Counted from the stretch's first letter, positions 32,937 through 58,618 are shown. The stretch is 64,000 nt of DNA from Lytechinus variegatus (GCF_018143015.1 NC_054741.1:37290510-37354509), one strand, 5' to 3'. Made by a program: numbers and translations. Notes: generated by a model not told the origin, from the sequence alone.

Positions 32937-35900
32937 GGCCAGAGGCATTCCACTTGTTTTCTTCCTTTTTTGCAACCTAATGGACCATGCACATTTCAGT
33001 TCTGAACAATAACAACAAACTACCCTTTTCGTACATTTTTCTGGACAATGTATATGAATAATAATAATAAAGCAACCTACAAATCACTCATGCACATGAT
33101 GCTAATTGTCCTCAGTACATTGACTGCAACCTGGCTGCCATCCTGGTGCCCAAGGTTTCAAGGAATAATTATGTACAACTGGGTTGAGTGCAGCAGATGA
33201 ATATGACGGTTGAGTGCCCCCCACCCTGGAGAAAGTATGGATGAAATGTTTATCAAGATATATATGAATGCTCCTTGTAATATAAAATGTCATTACATGT
33301 AAATTTTAAATTATAATGCTGTAAAAATATAACATGTTGTAAATCATAGCAGTATAGCTATTTTATATCCTTTATGTATAGAAATTAATATTGTAAATAT
33401 TTTTGGTAAAGTTTTGTAAGAAAAAAATATATAATTTGATACGTTGCATGTAGTATCAAATGTAGTCCCATTCTCTGTATCAAGTTGTATTACTTGTGTA
33501 ATTGCAGTGTAGTGGAAAATCAATACATCGATATCATTGCTGTCATATACCTCGTTAACAAACTTGTTTTAATAATACTAGGCATTTGTATTGCACCATG
33601 TACTCATATATCCCCAGTTTGTGTCAGACGTTACATACACCCAGGCATTGCCGCACACAGTGTTTGATTTCCACAATTATTTATCTTACAATTATATCTG
33701 CTACCACACATTAAATTTTGTTTCAAACTAAAGATTTTATCTTGCTTATTTACCTTTCATATATATAAAAAAAGATTGTTTTATATCTTCCAGTGTGACT
33801 TATTTCATAATCATATACTCCTGGATATTATTTAAGAAATACTTATCATATATCAGGCAAAATGGTATTTTTTTAAGTATTATGATTGATATGGTAATAG
33901 ATTTTATGAATTTTTCCAATTTGACTATTTGTTTGTAATTGCCTAGGACTAGGTGTTTATAAATGTTTTGCCCAGTTACAATAACATTACCCCACCCCCT
34001 CAATTTTCAAATTTTGTACAGCAGCCTATGTGAGAGGATCATCTTCACCCCCAAGGTGGACCACAAAATCTCATGAAATCATCACCGCCTTTGTGTACAT
34101 GAAGGCATTAAACTTGATGAGACAAAATATGAGGGCATTTGAAGAGCCACCCTTTGCTGTGGACCATGTTCCTATATTATATCTAAATATAAGAAATGAA
34201 GGCTCGCATTAATTTACATTGAAGGTTCACAATAATTTCTTTTTTTTAACAGCAAAATCACTCACTTTAAATCCTTATGTGGTATAATATCTATATCTAA
34301 TGAATTTAATCAATAATTCAGTCAATCCATTTTTTATCCTTCGAGGACAAAATTTGAATAAACATTTCATATAAAAAAATACAAAATAAGTGGGGATTGT
34401 GACATAATTAAATTGCCCAGTGAACATTCATGAAGACATGCAGAGAACCGTGTCATCAATATAATGCAAATCTTGGAAAGTGTCATCACTTTGTTATTCC
34501 TTGTTTAATATGATTTTCCACAAGAACTACATGTATTATGTCCCTGTTTTATTTTTCATTCATTATGTACAAACACTCAATGGTCATAATTTTGGAGTCT
34601 GTAACATCTGGGGTTTATCTTACTATTTTTATGCCAGATTTAATTTATTTTTATTTTTTGTTATGTTAATATGTATCGTTCTAATAGGAAAACGGTTCTA
34701 TATCTCTGGGGTTTCTGCCAAGTAATGCTTTAAAAAGCAATGTAAATAAAGTAAAATAACTGTAGTTTGGTGTGTTTTTTGTATTCTTATTATTAGAAAA
34801 TTATGGGCGAAGATCCTTTCCAAATTCACCCTTTTCCTCTCTCTTCCAACACCAATTAAAACATGTATCTGGATAATCTGCTATGAATGGCCAAACAAAG
34901 ACCATTTCAAATAGCAATGTCAATTTTTTACCCTCGCAAACTAGGAACTGAAAGATTGAAGGGGGTCTGCTCTGATTCAGAATGCGATGTTTTGAACAAA
35001 CATGCATTTGCATTAGTTTTGTCTATTTTGTCATGCTTCAAAAAGTATACTATTTTCAGGAGTTCAAATGGTTCCTTTGCAATTATGCTTTCAGATATAG
35101 GTTATTCAGATATGTTTTTTTTATATCAAATGAAGGGAGAAAATTACATAGTGATTCATATAGTGTGATTAACTCTTGAAAGGCTATGAAGATATTTATC
35201 TGAAAACATTTTCCCTTTGATTGGGTCGTACTCTATACAATAAAAATGTTACCCTAATGGCAATTAGGGTTAGAGTATACAAAAAACAGACTACATTACA
35301 AAATTGCATGATATTGTTCATATATATATCCTTTATTTTTCATTTTATTTACACTAACTGAGAATACACACATCAAGTACCTGAAATACAGCTATGTTCC
35401 TTCGATTTCAGCCAAATTATGCACTGGAAATACATGTATCCCAATTTACTTGCCAATAGGCGTGCCATGCATCATTATCGATGCAATGTGTTGAATCAAC
35501 ATCAGAAAACTCATTAGTTCAAATTGCTAAGCTAATTAAAGTAAACTTTGTTTAAAAAAGAATTTCTTCAAATTCTCTGCCAAATGATCACAAATAGATT
35601 GGTTCAAGCAAAAAGGCTCAATTAGAAAGATAGAAAAGGCAGTCACATCAAAATGTACTTTCCTAATTCAAGATCTGATTTTTGTGACTTTGGATTCCAA
35701 CACATTTTGAAGTGACCATCTATATTTTAACCAATATCCTGACAAGTATTGAGTGGATGTTACCAAAGAAAAAGGTAGTTTATCTGTTTACATGTACATC
35801 TACCTACGTGTATTTCATACAGACTTTGATCATTTCCATTCAGAGGCACAAAGAGGTTTTCAATTGCAAGAAAAGAAAATTCCTATACATACAAAATCCA

Positions 35901-37628
35901 TTGGAAAAACAGTAAAGGTGTTCACGGGACCACATTCACCTCTCACACACATGTATACATCTAGTAAAACTCACTTTGGCGCTTGCATATCACAACACAA
36001 ATAATACATGTGACATACATGATGCATACATTAGACAATTTGAAAATGAGTTTTTAATCCCTGACTTTTGTGCTTTTACAGAGACAATAGAAGAAAAGCG
36101 AATGAGGCAGGGGTGGGGGGGGGAGAGAGAATACCCTCAACACATACATCTTCAATTCTGCATACCCAAAATAAAAAGGTACCTGTACGCATTTATGTAA
36201 TACACTGTAATGCAATTACCAATACTGTAGTACTTGTACACATAGTTGGTACAGAAAAAAGGATTCAAATGAAAATCCTACATTCTAAAACATGGTTCCA
36301 TGACATTTGCTCTATTCTAAAGGCATGGTCCCACTGCACTAACGGATGCAGAGAGGATGTCAAAACGGAAAAGAATCTTGCCATCCATTGGAAAACATTA
36401 AGTATCCAATGTGTACACTTTGCATACATGTTTCATACGCTCTATATCCATCAAGAATCTGTCCAGTGATATCATTGTCATCCCATTTTGTCCATTGACT
36501 GGAGCGGATAGAGCCACCCAAAATTTTGCTTGTCCACTGAATCCCTTATGAATACGTTTTGTATCCATCGACCAGGGGGCCCAGGCCTTAATCAAATGAC
36601 CAACTTCAACCCTGGGTTTAACACTATATCTACCCTAAACCTAACATAAAACCATATTGCAACCCTAACTCTTCATCTTAGACGAAATTAAACCCGGAGC
36701 AATTGTTGCAGGAGCAAATTTTGTGTCACTCTAAAAGATACAAAGGAATGTAAGCAGGCTGGTTGTTAAGACAGTACACAAAGGTCACTGTGGAGACAGT
36801 AACAAAGTAATCAATCAGAAAAAAAGAGGATACAGGGCTGAATTCATTAGGTACTCATTCAAAACTGTCGGTATGCAGTAGAAGGACAAGGCCTTGTCTT
36901 GATTCCTGCAGTTTGGGTATCCCACAATGCAGCCAAAAAATATCACCATTTTAGAAGGATTTTTGGAAATTAATAAGTCTGAACTCAATTTCATTACACA
37001 TGGTCACGTGTGATTGAATAGCAACGTCACTTGTCCTCTGACTGAGGATGCATTTGGGTCTCTTATGACGTGATGTCTAATGCATAAGGTCTATTATGAG
37101 AATTAATTCAATTTTAGTATTTGCAGCATTCATAGATGAAAACACAAAGGATTGTAATTGGCAATTATATAGTAAACCTTGCATAAACAAAAATAGTGCA
37201 AGTTGAAGGTTAAGGCATGACCCCTCTCTCATTTCTTAAATTTTCTTTATCCAGTGGATTGAACGTTAATTGTCAAAATTGTTAATAGCCAGTCAGTTCA
37301 ATACATATTTATCAAATTCCTAAATCATCACCACTTCCATAATAGTATCTTTGGAAACAATAAAAAATGCATAATGTTGTAACTTTATTTTATTTTGTCA
37401 TCGGGTTTTAATATATTTTTACTGCTTTGCTTGTTTAATATTAAAATAAGCTTGATCTTTTAACAAGGGGAAATGTTATCTCTCTTCTTCCAGTTGGTTA
37501 TGATTAAAAAAAGGTAGAAAAATGAGAAAAACTTTACAATAATAATGATGGTTTGACGGAAATCCACCACAAAATAAGAGTTATAAATCTTTGAAATCTA
37601 ATTTTATAATGTGATATGCAAGCAGGTA
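32937..37628. other. Intergenic, repeat remnants, no gene seen
   Basis: AT-rich DNA between CENPL and TMEM208. About 33098-33200 contains a minus-strand SINE fragment ('ctgggttgagtgcagca'). A MITE-like palindrome remnant around 36570-36720 carries 'ggcccaggccttaatcaaat' and 'attaaacccggagc'. Short reading frames here lack homology or splice context. Confidence 0.5.
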
Positions 37629-38234
37629 TTAAAGGACAAGTCCACCCCAACAAAAACTGGATTTGAATAAAAAGAGAAAAATTCAACAAGCATAACACTG
37701 AAAATTTCATCAAAATCGGATGTAAAATAAGAAAGTTATGACATTTTGAAGTTGCGCTTCATTTCACAAAACAGTTATATGCACATCTCGGTCGGTATGC
37801 AAATGAGGGAACTGATGACATCACTCACTATTTCTTTTGTATTTTATTATATGAAATATGAAATATTTTGATTTTCTTGTCATTGTCATGTGAATGAAGT
37901 TTCATTTCTCCCTGAACACGTGGAATTCCATTATTTTAACATTTCGTGCTTCAGGCAAGGAGGTCCTTATCGTCAAATTCGTAAAAATTGAAATATTGTA
38001 TAATTCAAACAATAAAAAACAAAAGAAATAGTGAGTGGGTGACATCTTTGACTCTCTCATTTGGATGTAACTGGCTCGTTCATATAACTATTTTGTTAAA
38101 AATAAGCGAAACTTTGAAATGTCATAACTTTCTTATTTTACATCCGATTTTGATGAAATTTTCAACATTGTGCTCGTCTGATTTTTCTCTATTGATTCAA
38201 ATAAAAAAATTTCTGAGGTGGACTTGACCTTTAA
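37629..38234. repeat. Intact ~600-bp palindromic MITE, AAGTCCACCCC family
   Basis: The ends are 'ttaaaggacaagtccacccc' and its imperfect complement 'gaggtggacttgaccttta'. The arms keep 'catcaaaatcggatgtaaaa', 'taagaaagttatgacatttt' and complements over about 200 bp each. The centre is AT-rich. It is the reference copy for the interrupted one at 14380-15131 and the decayed one near 10330. Confidence 0.75.
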
Positions 38235-38813
38235 CCATGTATCAATTCCATACATTGTAATGGGTGTACCGTGTAATTTGTTTATAATGAATGACTGATT
38301 ATATCATTTGTTAAATGTACATATAAGTGGAGTGCATACATGTAGGTAAAATGATTTTCAAATTTCTTTAAAAATTGACGAAGTTATTAAATTCATTTTG
38401 CATGTTATATGGCGGAGCTGCTTGCATGTGATGTCACAAAATTACAATATTTTCAAATTATCACCTCTGATTTATTCATGGATTTTCACCAAATCTTTAT
38501 CAATATATTTCCCTCAAACAAAACCACCATGGGTAAATTTTCCCTTTCACATATTCATCCAATAAGTACATAATGTAATAAACACATACAGAGAAAAAAA
38601 AACAAAATATTTCATTCACAGTCCCTATCAATAGAGTCTGTCATGCTATATGAAATAAATCTATTCATAAAAGATCTACATTTTCCTCCTTGAAATTAGT
38701 CAAATACCAGTAGATACAATGCAAAATTGAATACTCATTCAATGTCTAGTGGAGAAGTGTTTCATTGTGGTTACAAATAGGTTTGTATTTTTCAAAAATA
38801 CAGAACTGGGGGG

Positions 38814-38950
38814 GGGTATTTCACAAAGATTTAAGCATGTGCGCATCCTCTTGCATGATCTGACAATGCGGTCATGGCTTTTATACCACGCGCAACTAGG
38901 CATTTAAGTGCGACTCTAAGTCATACTTAGATCTTTGTGAAAAATCCACC
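38814..38950. repeat. 137-bp MITE, TTTCACAAAGATTTAAG ends
   Basis: 'atttcacaaagatttaag' is mirrored by 'cttagatctttgtgaaaa'. This is the uninterrupted version of the repeat hit by the nested insertions at 29159-31658. Confidence 0.65.
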
Positions 38951-39044
38951 AGGTTTATTATGTTTTAATCAAGAAAAAACACGTTTTGAGGGGTTCTACA
39001 TTATTAGCTACATATTGCACTCCATCTTCTATCTAAGTGCTATG

Positions 39045-39300
39045 AACAGGACACTATGTAATGGGATATTTTTAATCAAATTAAAATTGATTTAACAATT
39101 GATTTTGGATTATGTAACACCCGCAGGAATACGCAAAATCAATCATCTGGTTTTGCTTGTTCTTTGTGTTATGTTATTCCCCAATATCACATAACGTGTT
39201 GTGATCCTTTTTGGAGTGTTTTAGAAAGCTTTAAATTGATTTAAGATTTAAATCAATTTTAAATCAATTCTATTTTAATTTTTAAAACACCCCCCCCCCC
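39045..39300. repeat. AT-rich MITE ending in poly-C
   Basis: 'aaattaaaattgatttaac' at the left faces 'aaatcaattctattttaatt' at the right, followed by a run of C at 39290. Unknown family. Confidence 0.45.
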
Positions 39301-39358
39301 CATTTTGTATCTTAATCAATACACTTGATTGTCATTCATGCAAAGAGTTAGTTTTCAT

Positions 39359-39600
39359 AGTGTTAATTTCCTTCAGCAAGAAATTTTATCAACATTGAGT
39401 TGCACTAAACCCAGGTGAGGTAAAGGAATGAGGGGGGTGGGGGGCTGGCAGGAATTTATTCCTTGAAGCAAAGGATGTGGATTAGCTGCTTGATAAAAGG
39501 CAGGGCAATTATGCTGCATAACTTTAGAGCACTTACAGACTTCTGATAAAGTAAGTGCTATTAAAAGGCAATGTAATTATTTTATCATTATAATTTTCCA
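39359..39600 (+). repeat. Decayed tRNA-SINE copy
   Basis: 'ttaatttccttcagcaagaa' and 'acccaggtgaggtaaa' align in order with the SINE at 14582. The tRNA-like head is lost and the tail is an AT-rich remnant. Confidence 0.55.
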
Positions 39601-40105
39601 AGTGTTCTACACTCTGTAACAAAAAGCTCAGATCTTAATCAGAGGGCTGACTTTAAACTCTTCATGCTTGTTGATATTGCTCATTATTTGCACTCAAACG
39701 TATAAACATACAAGCATAAAATCAATTACTACGTTTTGTGTCACAAGCCCCCGGTTTAAAGTTTATTTTGTGGGAGCCTTGGGATCTTTAATTTTTTCAT
39801 TTAGGTGATGTAGCTTGCACTGGCATAAATCCCAGCTATCAACCTATTCTGCCCAATTTTGGCAAAAGGAAGCAAGTGACACATCAGTCAAATTTGAGCT
39901 ATTGTTGTTTCTGAAACACCCTTTGTATGTTGCACGTTTAGGCAAAATTTGGGAAAGAAATCATCGTTTTATGAAAAGATATTGAAGAAAACACGCTGTT
40001 AAATTGCATTGACGACCATGTACATGACGAACACACATTGCTCATTTACTATGAATGATACTTTTGTAACTTGCTTCTTTTTGCCAGAGTATGGCAGTAT
40101 TGTTC

Positions 40106-40149
40106 AAGGGGGAGGGGTGATCTATTGTTTCAACCCCCCCCTCCTCTTG
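40106..40149. repeat. G-run / C-run hairpin
   Basis: 'caagggggaggggt' folds on 'accccccctcctcttg' across a 15-base loop. It could form a strong stem or, on one strand, a G-rich structure. Confidence 0.5.
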
Positions 40150-40195
40150 AAGAGAATGACCTCAAGGATTTATGCCAATGGTAGCTTGTGATAAT

Positions 40196-40612
40196 TTAAT
40201 GATAAATGCCAGTTGTGGTAACGATCTCAAAATGACTTTTTACATAATCTAATATAATGACCACCCAAGTGTGTTTGTATGAATAAAAAATATGTGCCAA
40301 AGGTTTCTGGAAGAAATTGTGTAATTGCTGAGGAATAAGCAAAATAATCGTGGATTCGGTCACTTCCGTCGGGTCTTTATTCCAGCAATAATAATACACT
40401 GTCCCACGTGTGCCTATCTGTGTTTGCAATCTTCAGTGTGATCGTTTTTTAGCTCAGATTTTATGATTTCACAAAGTTCAGTTTATGTAACTGTACCAGT
40501 TCTAGATCCACGATGATATAGTAATACTTAACCTTGCTTTTACAGACTTTCCCACGAATTCAGAGTTTTACTGCAACTGCAACTATCATTTAGCTTTAAT
40601 GCAATATACTGA
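40196..40612. repeat. MITE copy 1, TTAA(T)GATAAATGCCAGT ends
   Basis: It aligns along its full length with 43157-43504 ('ctcaaaatgactttttaca', 'tgaataaaaaatatgtgcca', 'ttctggaagaaattgtgtaa', 'ggtcacttccgtcgg'). It ends at 'tcatttagctttaa', an imperfect complement of its start. It lies just 3' of TMEM208, within or near the 3' UTR. Confidence 0.7.
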
Positions 40613-40827
40613 GATCACATAAGAACTCTGTAGAGGATCAAGGTGCTTATCAAATAGAATATTATGTATTTTTCTATTTACCTATTAGCTGTAGATGTTA
40701 CATGAAAAGCAAGGAGATCTGCTTTCAAGATCACTTACTTTGAATTCTTGTCTTACTAAATACATTCACTACATTAACTACCATCTAGAACGAAAATAAA
40801 AATATAAAATTGAATTGGAATAGCAAA

Positions 40828-52983
<12,156 letters not shown>

Positions 52984-53140
52984 GGTGACTCTACAATCTA
53001 AATTTTGTCCAAATAAGATGTGGAAATCGAAACAGATGCCGGTGTTTGGGTCATGGATATATTCAGTTTCGTCGATTCTCCTTAATTTAGTCTCTGTATC
53101 CAGGCGCTATTTAGATAAATTGTAGTCATACATATATATA

Positions 53141-54411
53141 TGGAAGCTTAAAAGTGCCACCGAGATGTTGAGATAATTATCTTGGGAAGTCGACATCTTG
53201 ATAGCAAAAGATAAGATGACGAGATCCCAGATCTCATCATGTCGACATCTTTTAGAAGAGATGATGAGATGACAAGATCCCGAATCTCATCATGTCAACA
53301 TCTTTTAGAAGAGATGATGAGATGACAAGATCCCGGATCTCATCATGTTGACATCTTGTAGAAGAGATGATGAGATGACAAGATCCCGGATCTCATCATG
53401 TCAACATCTTTAAGAAGAGATGATGAGATGACAAGATCCCGGATCTCATCATGTTGATATCTTGTAGAAGAGATGATGAGATGACAAGATCCCGGATCTC
53501 ATCATGTCAACATCTTTTAGAAGAGATGATGAGATGACAAGATCCCGGAACTCATAATGTCAATATCTTTTAGAAGAGATGATGAGATGACAGATCAGAT
53601 GTCATGATCTCGTAACTCGTCATGTCTACATCTTTAAGAAGAGATGATTAGATGACATGATCATGGATCGAAGATCATGACATCTGATCATCTCTTCCAC
53701 TGGATGTAGACATGACGAGATCCAAGATCTTGTCATCTCATCATCTCTTCTACAAGATGTCAACATGATGAGATCCGAGATCTTGTCATCTTGTCATCTC
53801 ATCATCTCTTCTACATGTTCTACAAGATGTCATCATGATGGGATCCGGGATCTTGTCATCTCATCATCTCTTCTACAAGATGTCAACATGATGAGATCCG
53901 GGATCTTGTCATCTCATCATCTCTTCTTAAAGATGTTGACATGATGAGATCCAGGATCTTGTCATCTCATCATCTCTTCTAAAAGATGTTGACATGATGA
54001 GATCCGGGATCTTGTCATCTCATCATCTCTTCTAAAAGATGTTGACATGATGAGATCCGGGATCTTGTCATCTCAACATCTCTTCTAAAAGATGTCAACA
54101 TGATGAGATCCGGGATCTTGTCATCTCATCATCTCTTCCAAAAGATGTTGACATGATGAGATCTGGGATCTTGTCATCTCATCATCTCTTCTAAAAGATG
54201 TTGACATGATGAGATCCGGGATCTTGTCATCTCATCATCTCTTCTAAAAGATGTTGACATGATGAGATCCGGAATCTTGTCATCTCATCATCTCTTCTAA
54301 AAGATGTCGACATGATGAGATCCAGGATCTCGTCATCTGATCTTTTGCTGTCAAGATATCGACTTCCCAAGATAATTATCTCAACATCTCGGTGGCACTT
54401 TTAAGCTTCCA
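53141..54411. mobile_element. 1.27-kb palindrome built of a 53-bp minisatellite
   Basis: Arms start TGGAAGCTTAAAAGTGCC and end with the exact complement; the outer 60 bases are nearly identical in inverted orientation. A (TA)n flank on both sides is consistent with a TA target. Each arm is then a tandem array of a 53-bp unit ('agaagagatgatgagatg', 'acaagatcccggatctc', 'atcatgtcaacatctttt'), about seven copies rightward on the left arm and about ten inverted copies on the right, meeting near 53670. The unit is itself close to palindromic. No coding capacity. Confidence 0.85.
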
Positions 54412-55587
54412 TATATATAGCAATAAGTAGAGTTATCATAGTTCATACCATGGATGCCTTAAAAAGGACTTTACCTCTATGATAAAGCAAAGACACTCTT
54501 CTTCCCTTCTTTAAAAATCGCCGGCCCGCCCACTTGAAGAGTGGGAAGCCGAGGATAGGTGTGAGATGTCTTCTAGTAGAAACCCATCAAGAACGGACCA
54601 TCTGGAAATTAAGAAAATGGATCGAGCGCCGGGCAGAAAGATAGAGAAATGGGAGAGATAAATTTCAAAATTAAGGAACGGGGAGGAGAATAGCGAGACA
54701 AGGGGTGGGTACTAGGAAAAGGGAGAATAAATTGAAAAATGGAACTAGAAAGACGAAGAAAAGAAGACAAAAATAGAATAGGAGGGGAATATTGAATGAA
54801 TTATTTTAGTCAATGTTTAATTATGTATCTTTGTATTTTATTCTCTCTTGGAACATCATTTTCAAGCTCATAGAGCTTAAGATGCTCCAATCATGGATAT
54901 ATATATACTAATGTGAATAGCATGCAATGTTGAAAATGATGTATATGTATGAATCAAATCAAATCAATTCAAATCAAATATGAACAAGAAAGAAAAGGGG
55001 AAAGCAGAGAGATTGATCTTCCTCGTTAATCAAAACAAAAACAAAGAGAGAGGGGGCGCCAGAGCAGATCTGCAGGTACTGTGCAAGCTGCTGACTCTCA
55101 CAGCATTGCGACATCGGTTGAGAATATTTCCCCACACAACATTAAATTAGTCCTATACTTCAAACTAAAATAATATGATAATATTAACTCCCCAACTTCT
55201 TCACTCTCGGGGGCGGATATTTCTTTCCTGCAACCGTTTTCGTGCTCAATTTTACGGAGTCATTATTCTCACGATATACAAGGCCGAATTATACAAGAAT
55301 CATTAGGAAAATATTAGATAGGCTTGAAATCGCGATTACTACGGAAGTGAAATTACCAAACAAATCCCTTCGCATGTTCATAGTTAGCTCGTCATTCCCA
55401 TTGTAAAATGTCTGAAGTCTGTTCTTCGTGAGAGGAGAAGCCTCATCGGGCATCCTATACCCGATCCTGCTTTGGTGCTCGATCACTTCTATGATGAGCG
55501 AAGCACTTCCAGCAAAATACGATATATCTGACATTAAATTAAAGTGAGAAATATCTATCATTAAATTAAAGTGAAAAGGCTATACTA
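54412..55587. other. Intergenic, polypurine-rich stretch
   Basis: 54590-54790 is strongly purine-rich on the plus strand ('agaaaatgg', 'gaaagatagagaaatggga', 'gaaaagaagacaaaaataga'). The minus-strand frame at 55289-55561 has a hydrophobic end (SVVIAISSLSNIFLMILV) but no homology that I recognise. Nothing else is supported. Confidence 0.5.
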
Positions 55588-57062
55588 CAGTGCGTATAAA
55601 AAGGGATAGTTTTGAAAAGTCTATAACAAAATTGTTTCAAATTATGATATCTATATTTTGATATTAATAGATACTCTGAAATCTTATCTTTGAAATGCAA
55701 TTTAAAAAAAATTGTTCATGCTTGAGCGAACACGGAACGTTTTTGTCGGGGGTTCAAAATAAAAGGCTTTCACCAGAATGGCAGAATATGACTAATAATG
55801 ATGATCAGACTTTTTGCTAATCAGCAGACTTCCTATTTACCATTTTATTATCTGTGCCATAATTTTCGAATTATGCTGTCAGAGTTTGTTTAAAAAATTA
55901 TTTATTTACTTGAATTATTATTTTTTTTTCATTTAAACTTCTTTTTACCTTTGAATTTAGACTTTTTTCAACCCAAGCAAGAAGATTTGAATCATTGATT
56001 GGGAAAACTTGTAATTATTCAAATCCTTTAGTTATGTGAAACAAAATTATGTTATGGTACCTGTATAATGAGCGCATGAGCGCTGAGAGGCAGCTCGAGC
56101 TAAAGCCGGGGTAATAATAATAATAACAATGCGCCTCGGAATAGAATATTTCTAGATAGATGGCGCTATATAAATGCCTATTATTATTATTATTATAATT
56201 ATGAATCAACTTTTTTAAGGGGTTGTTGATTCCTTGACCAAGCTTGATTATATGCTTGACAGGACAAACAGGAAGGGATTCATGTCTCTTAATAGCAATG
56301 GTGTATTAAGTCAATTTTGAAGGAGCTAGATATGGCAGATCGGGTAAAATGTATTGAAAAGTTGTGAGCGAGCGAAGCGAGCACGCAAATATTCCCACTT
56401 TTTTTATTACAATATCAAATTTTGTGATAGATTTTGACATAATATTCAGAAAATGATATCATATTTTACTTTTTATCTTTCCTTTTATTTCCTTCCACTT
56501 TTTTTCTTGGTCATGATTCCTTTTTTAATTGAGGGGGGGGGGGGGTCCGCGAGCCCCCGCCCATCTGTTTGGCACTGTTCAAAAAGCATGAACCATAACC
56601 TTCGTAGCACACAATGAAAGGATTTGAAGAAAAAAATACACGCTTTCCCATACTTCGGTTGAAAAATGTCTTTGCTTGAAGAAGGAATATTCAAAGCTAA
56701 AAGAGAACATATATTCAAAAGACACAACATAACAGTTCAAGCAAATAAATATATTTTAAAATGAATTATGACCGAATAATTTGAAAATTATGGCACAGAT
56801 AATGATAAGGTTAAGAGGAAGTCTGCAAATTAGCAAGAAGTCCGATCATCACTTTTCTCATTTTATGCCATTTTGGCGCAAGCCTCCTTTTTAACCCTTT
56901 TGACAAAAACATTCCGTGTCGCTCAAGCATGAACAAAACTATTTTTATGGCATTTGAAAGATAAGACTTCAGAACACCTATTAACACCAAAATATAGACA
57001 TTATAATTTGAAACAAACATTTTATAGACTTTTCAAATCGGTACCGTTTTTTATACGCACAG
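55588..57062. mobile_element. Tc1/mariner-like element with ~290-bp terminal inverted repeats
   Basis: It begins TA-CAGTGCGTATAAAAA and ends with the complement TTTTTTATACGCACAG-TA (one mismatch near the tip), flanked by TA. Homology between 55588-55875 and the reverse of 56775-57062 extends through 'agtctataacaaa', 'ttgttcatgcttgagcg' and 'attatctgtgccataattt'. The middle carries a SINE tail and no visible transposase. Confidence 0.7.
56060..56202 (+). repeat. SINE-type insertion with (ATT)n tail
   Basis: 'gagcgctgagaggcagctcg' is followed by two (TAA)n runs and 'gatggcgctatataaatgcc' with an (ATT)n tail. It is the same tail design as the SINE at 14582. It lies between the arms of the Tc1-like element. 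Confidence 0.5.
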
Positions 57063-58022
57063 TAAACAATTTATCTATTTATTCAACTACATATTAATTT
57101 TTTTTATTAATTGTAAAGTTGGCCTATATGGGTCTATAAACTAAGATTATTCGCACAAAACATATGGGAAGAAATCCTCCCCCCCCAAAAAAAAAAATCC
57201 TCTTCGTTGATTATTGTGGGCCTCCATGACCGTTACCCCCTATAGTGTTCCCATAAGCAGTCGGAGATGTACTGCTCAAGGCCCATGCACAAGGAAGCTT
57301 ATGAATCTCCGCATGAATCAAAACTAATATAGAAAACACGACTAACTAAAACATTATAATTATATACAGTATGCTCATATTCCCCTAACTTACCTTTTCA
57401 GTGTTCATGCATTTCAGATAAATGGGTAAAAAAATTGGATTTAATAAGGTCAAAACCGTCTTTCAATGTCATAAGTGATCATCATCATGTTTTTCTAGTT
57501 ACACCAGTCGGACTCTTCTCATGTCTTTCAATTAGCCCCCCCCCCAAAAAAAAAAAAAAATGTTGTAAGTTGGAGTAGCCCGCGCTCATTCCCCGGAATA
57601 TCATGCTGACTTTGTGATCGAATTGAGAACATAAAAGTGTTGTGGACAGAATGGATTTAATATAGTAATTCCTCGACTTTCCAAAATTGATTGTAGACCT
57701 ATATGCATGCATGTACATAATATGAGTGGTGATATTGTCTCTAGGTGTATATGTAAATAGGGGTACATGTATTATATGCAGACTATTGAAAGAAACAACA
57801 ACAAAAATCCTCCGCGGCCTTATCAAGGGGCCGCAGAAGCGGCCGGGGGACTGCATGGGGGGCTTCAGCCCCCCCCCACTTTTTTCCAAAACCGTGTACA
57901 AAAACGAAAAAATGACCATATGATTGCATTTTTTTGCATGGTCAGCCCCCCACCCCCGCTTTTGGCTTAGCCCCCACTTTGAAAACCGCTCCTCGATCGG
58001 CCCCCGTTATCTACCACATTTT
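57063..58022. other. Intergenic with decayed poly-C/poly-A-ended MITEs
   Basis: Poly-C/poly-A junctions at about 57180 and 57530, and a GC-rich 'ggggccgcagaagcggccgg' with 'ggcttcagccccccc' at 57828-57882, look like ends of small decayed elements. The reading frames across them are artefacts. Confidence 0.45.
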
Positions 58023-58616
58023 TTAAAGGAGAATGAAACTTTTGGACCAAGATAGCTTGTGTGAAAACAGAAAAATCAAAGAAACAGATCAACGAAAGTT
58101 TGAGAAAAATCGGACAAATAATGAGAAAGTTATGAGCTTTTGAATATTGCGATCACTAATGCTACGGAGATCCTCACATTGGCAATGCGACAAAGATGTG
58201 TGATGTCACTCTTGAACAACTCTCCCCATTACTTTAGTATATATTTCACCTAAATTGCCTCTTTTATTACGTCTATCAGTAGAACATGTATTCTTTCTAC
58301 AGGAGGGCATGTAATACAGATTTTTAAAGAATAAATCATGGATAAAGAGTTTGTATCACCATACGAAAAAGCAAAAAGACACATTTTCAGGGTATTTCAT
58401 TTCAGGGTATTTCATAGTCCATCAAAGGGAAAGTTGTTCATGAGTGACATCACACATCCTTGCCGTGTTGCCAATGGGATTAGAGATTGCAATATTCAAA
58501 TGCTCATAACTTTCTCATTATTTGTCCGATTTTTTTCAAACTTTCTTTGTTCTAATTCTTTGATTTTTCTGTTTCGACACAAGCCTACTTATTCCAAAGG
58601 TTTCATTCCCCTTTAA
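58023..58616. repeat. ~594-bp palindromic MITE, GGAGAATGAAACTTTTGG ends
   Basis: TTAAAGGAGAATGAAACTTT at the left is mirrored by 'aaaggtttcattccccttta' at the right. The arms keep 'gaaagtttgagaaaaatcgg', 'gagaaagttatgagc', 'gatgtgtgatgtcac' and complements. It is the intact reference for the split copy at 12425-13558. Confidence 0.75.
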
Positions 58617-58618
58617 TG

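Noticed and set aside
33485-35179. Several 60-90 codon frames on both strands
   Set aside because: They are AT-rich and of random length, with no homology, and overlap one another in several frames.
55289-55561. Minus-strand 90-codon frame with a hydrophobic C-terminus
   Set aside because: No family match, no donor or acceptor partners, and part of it (55555-55575) is a short local duplication of 'cattaaattaaagtgaaa'.
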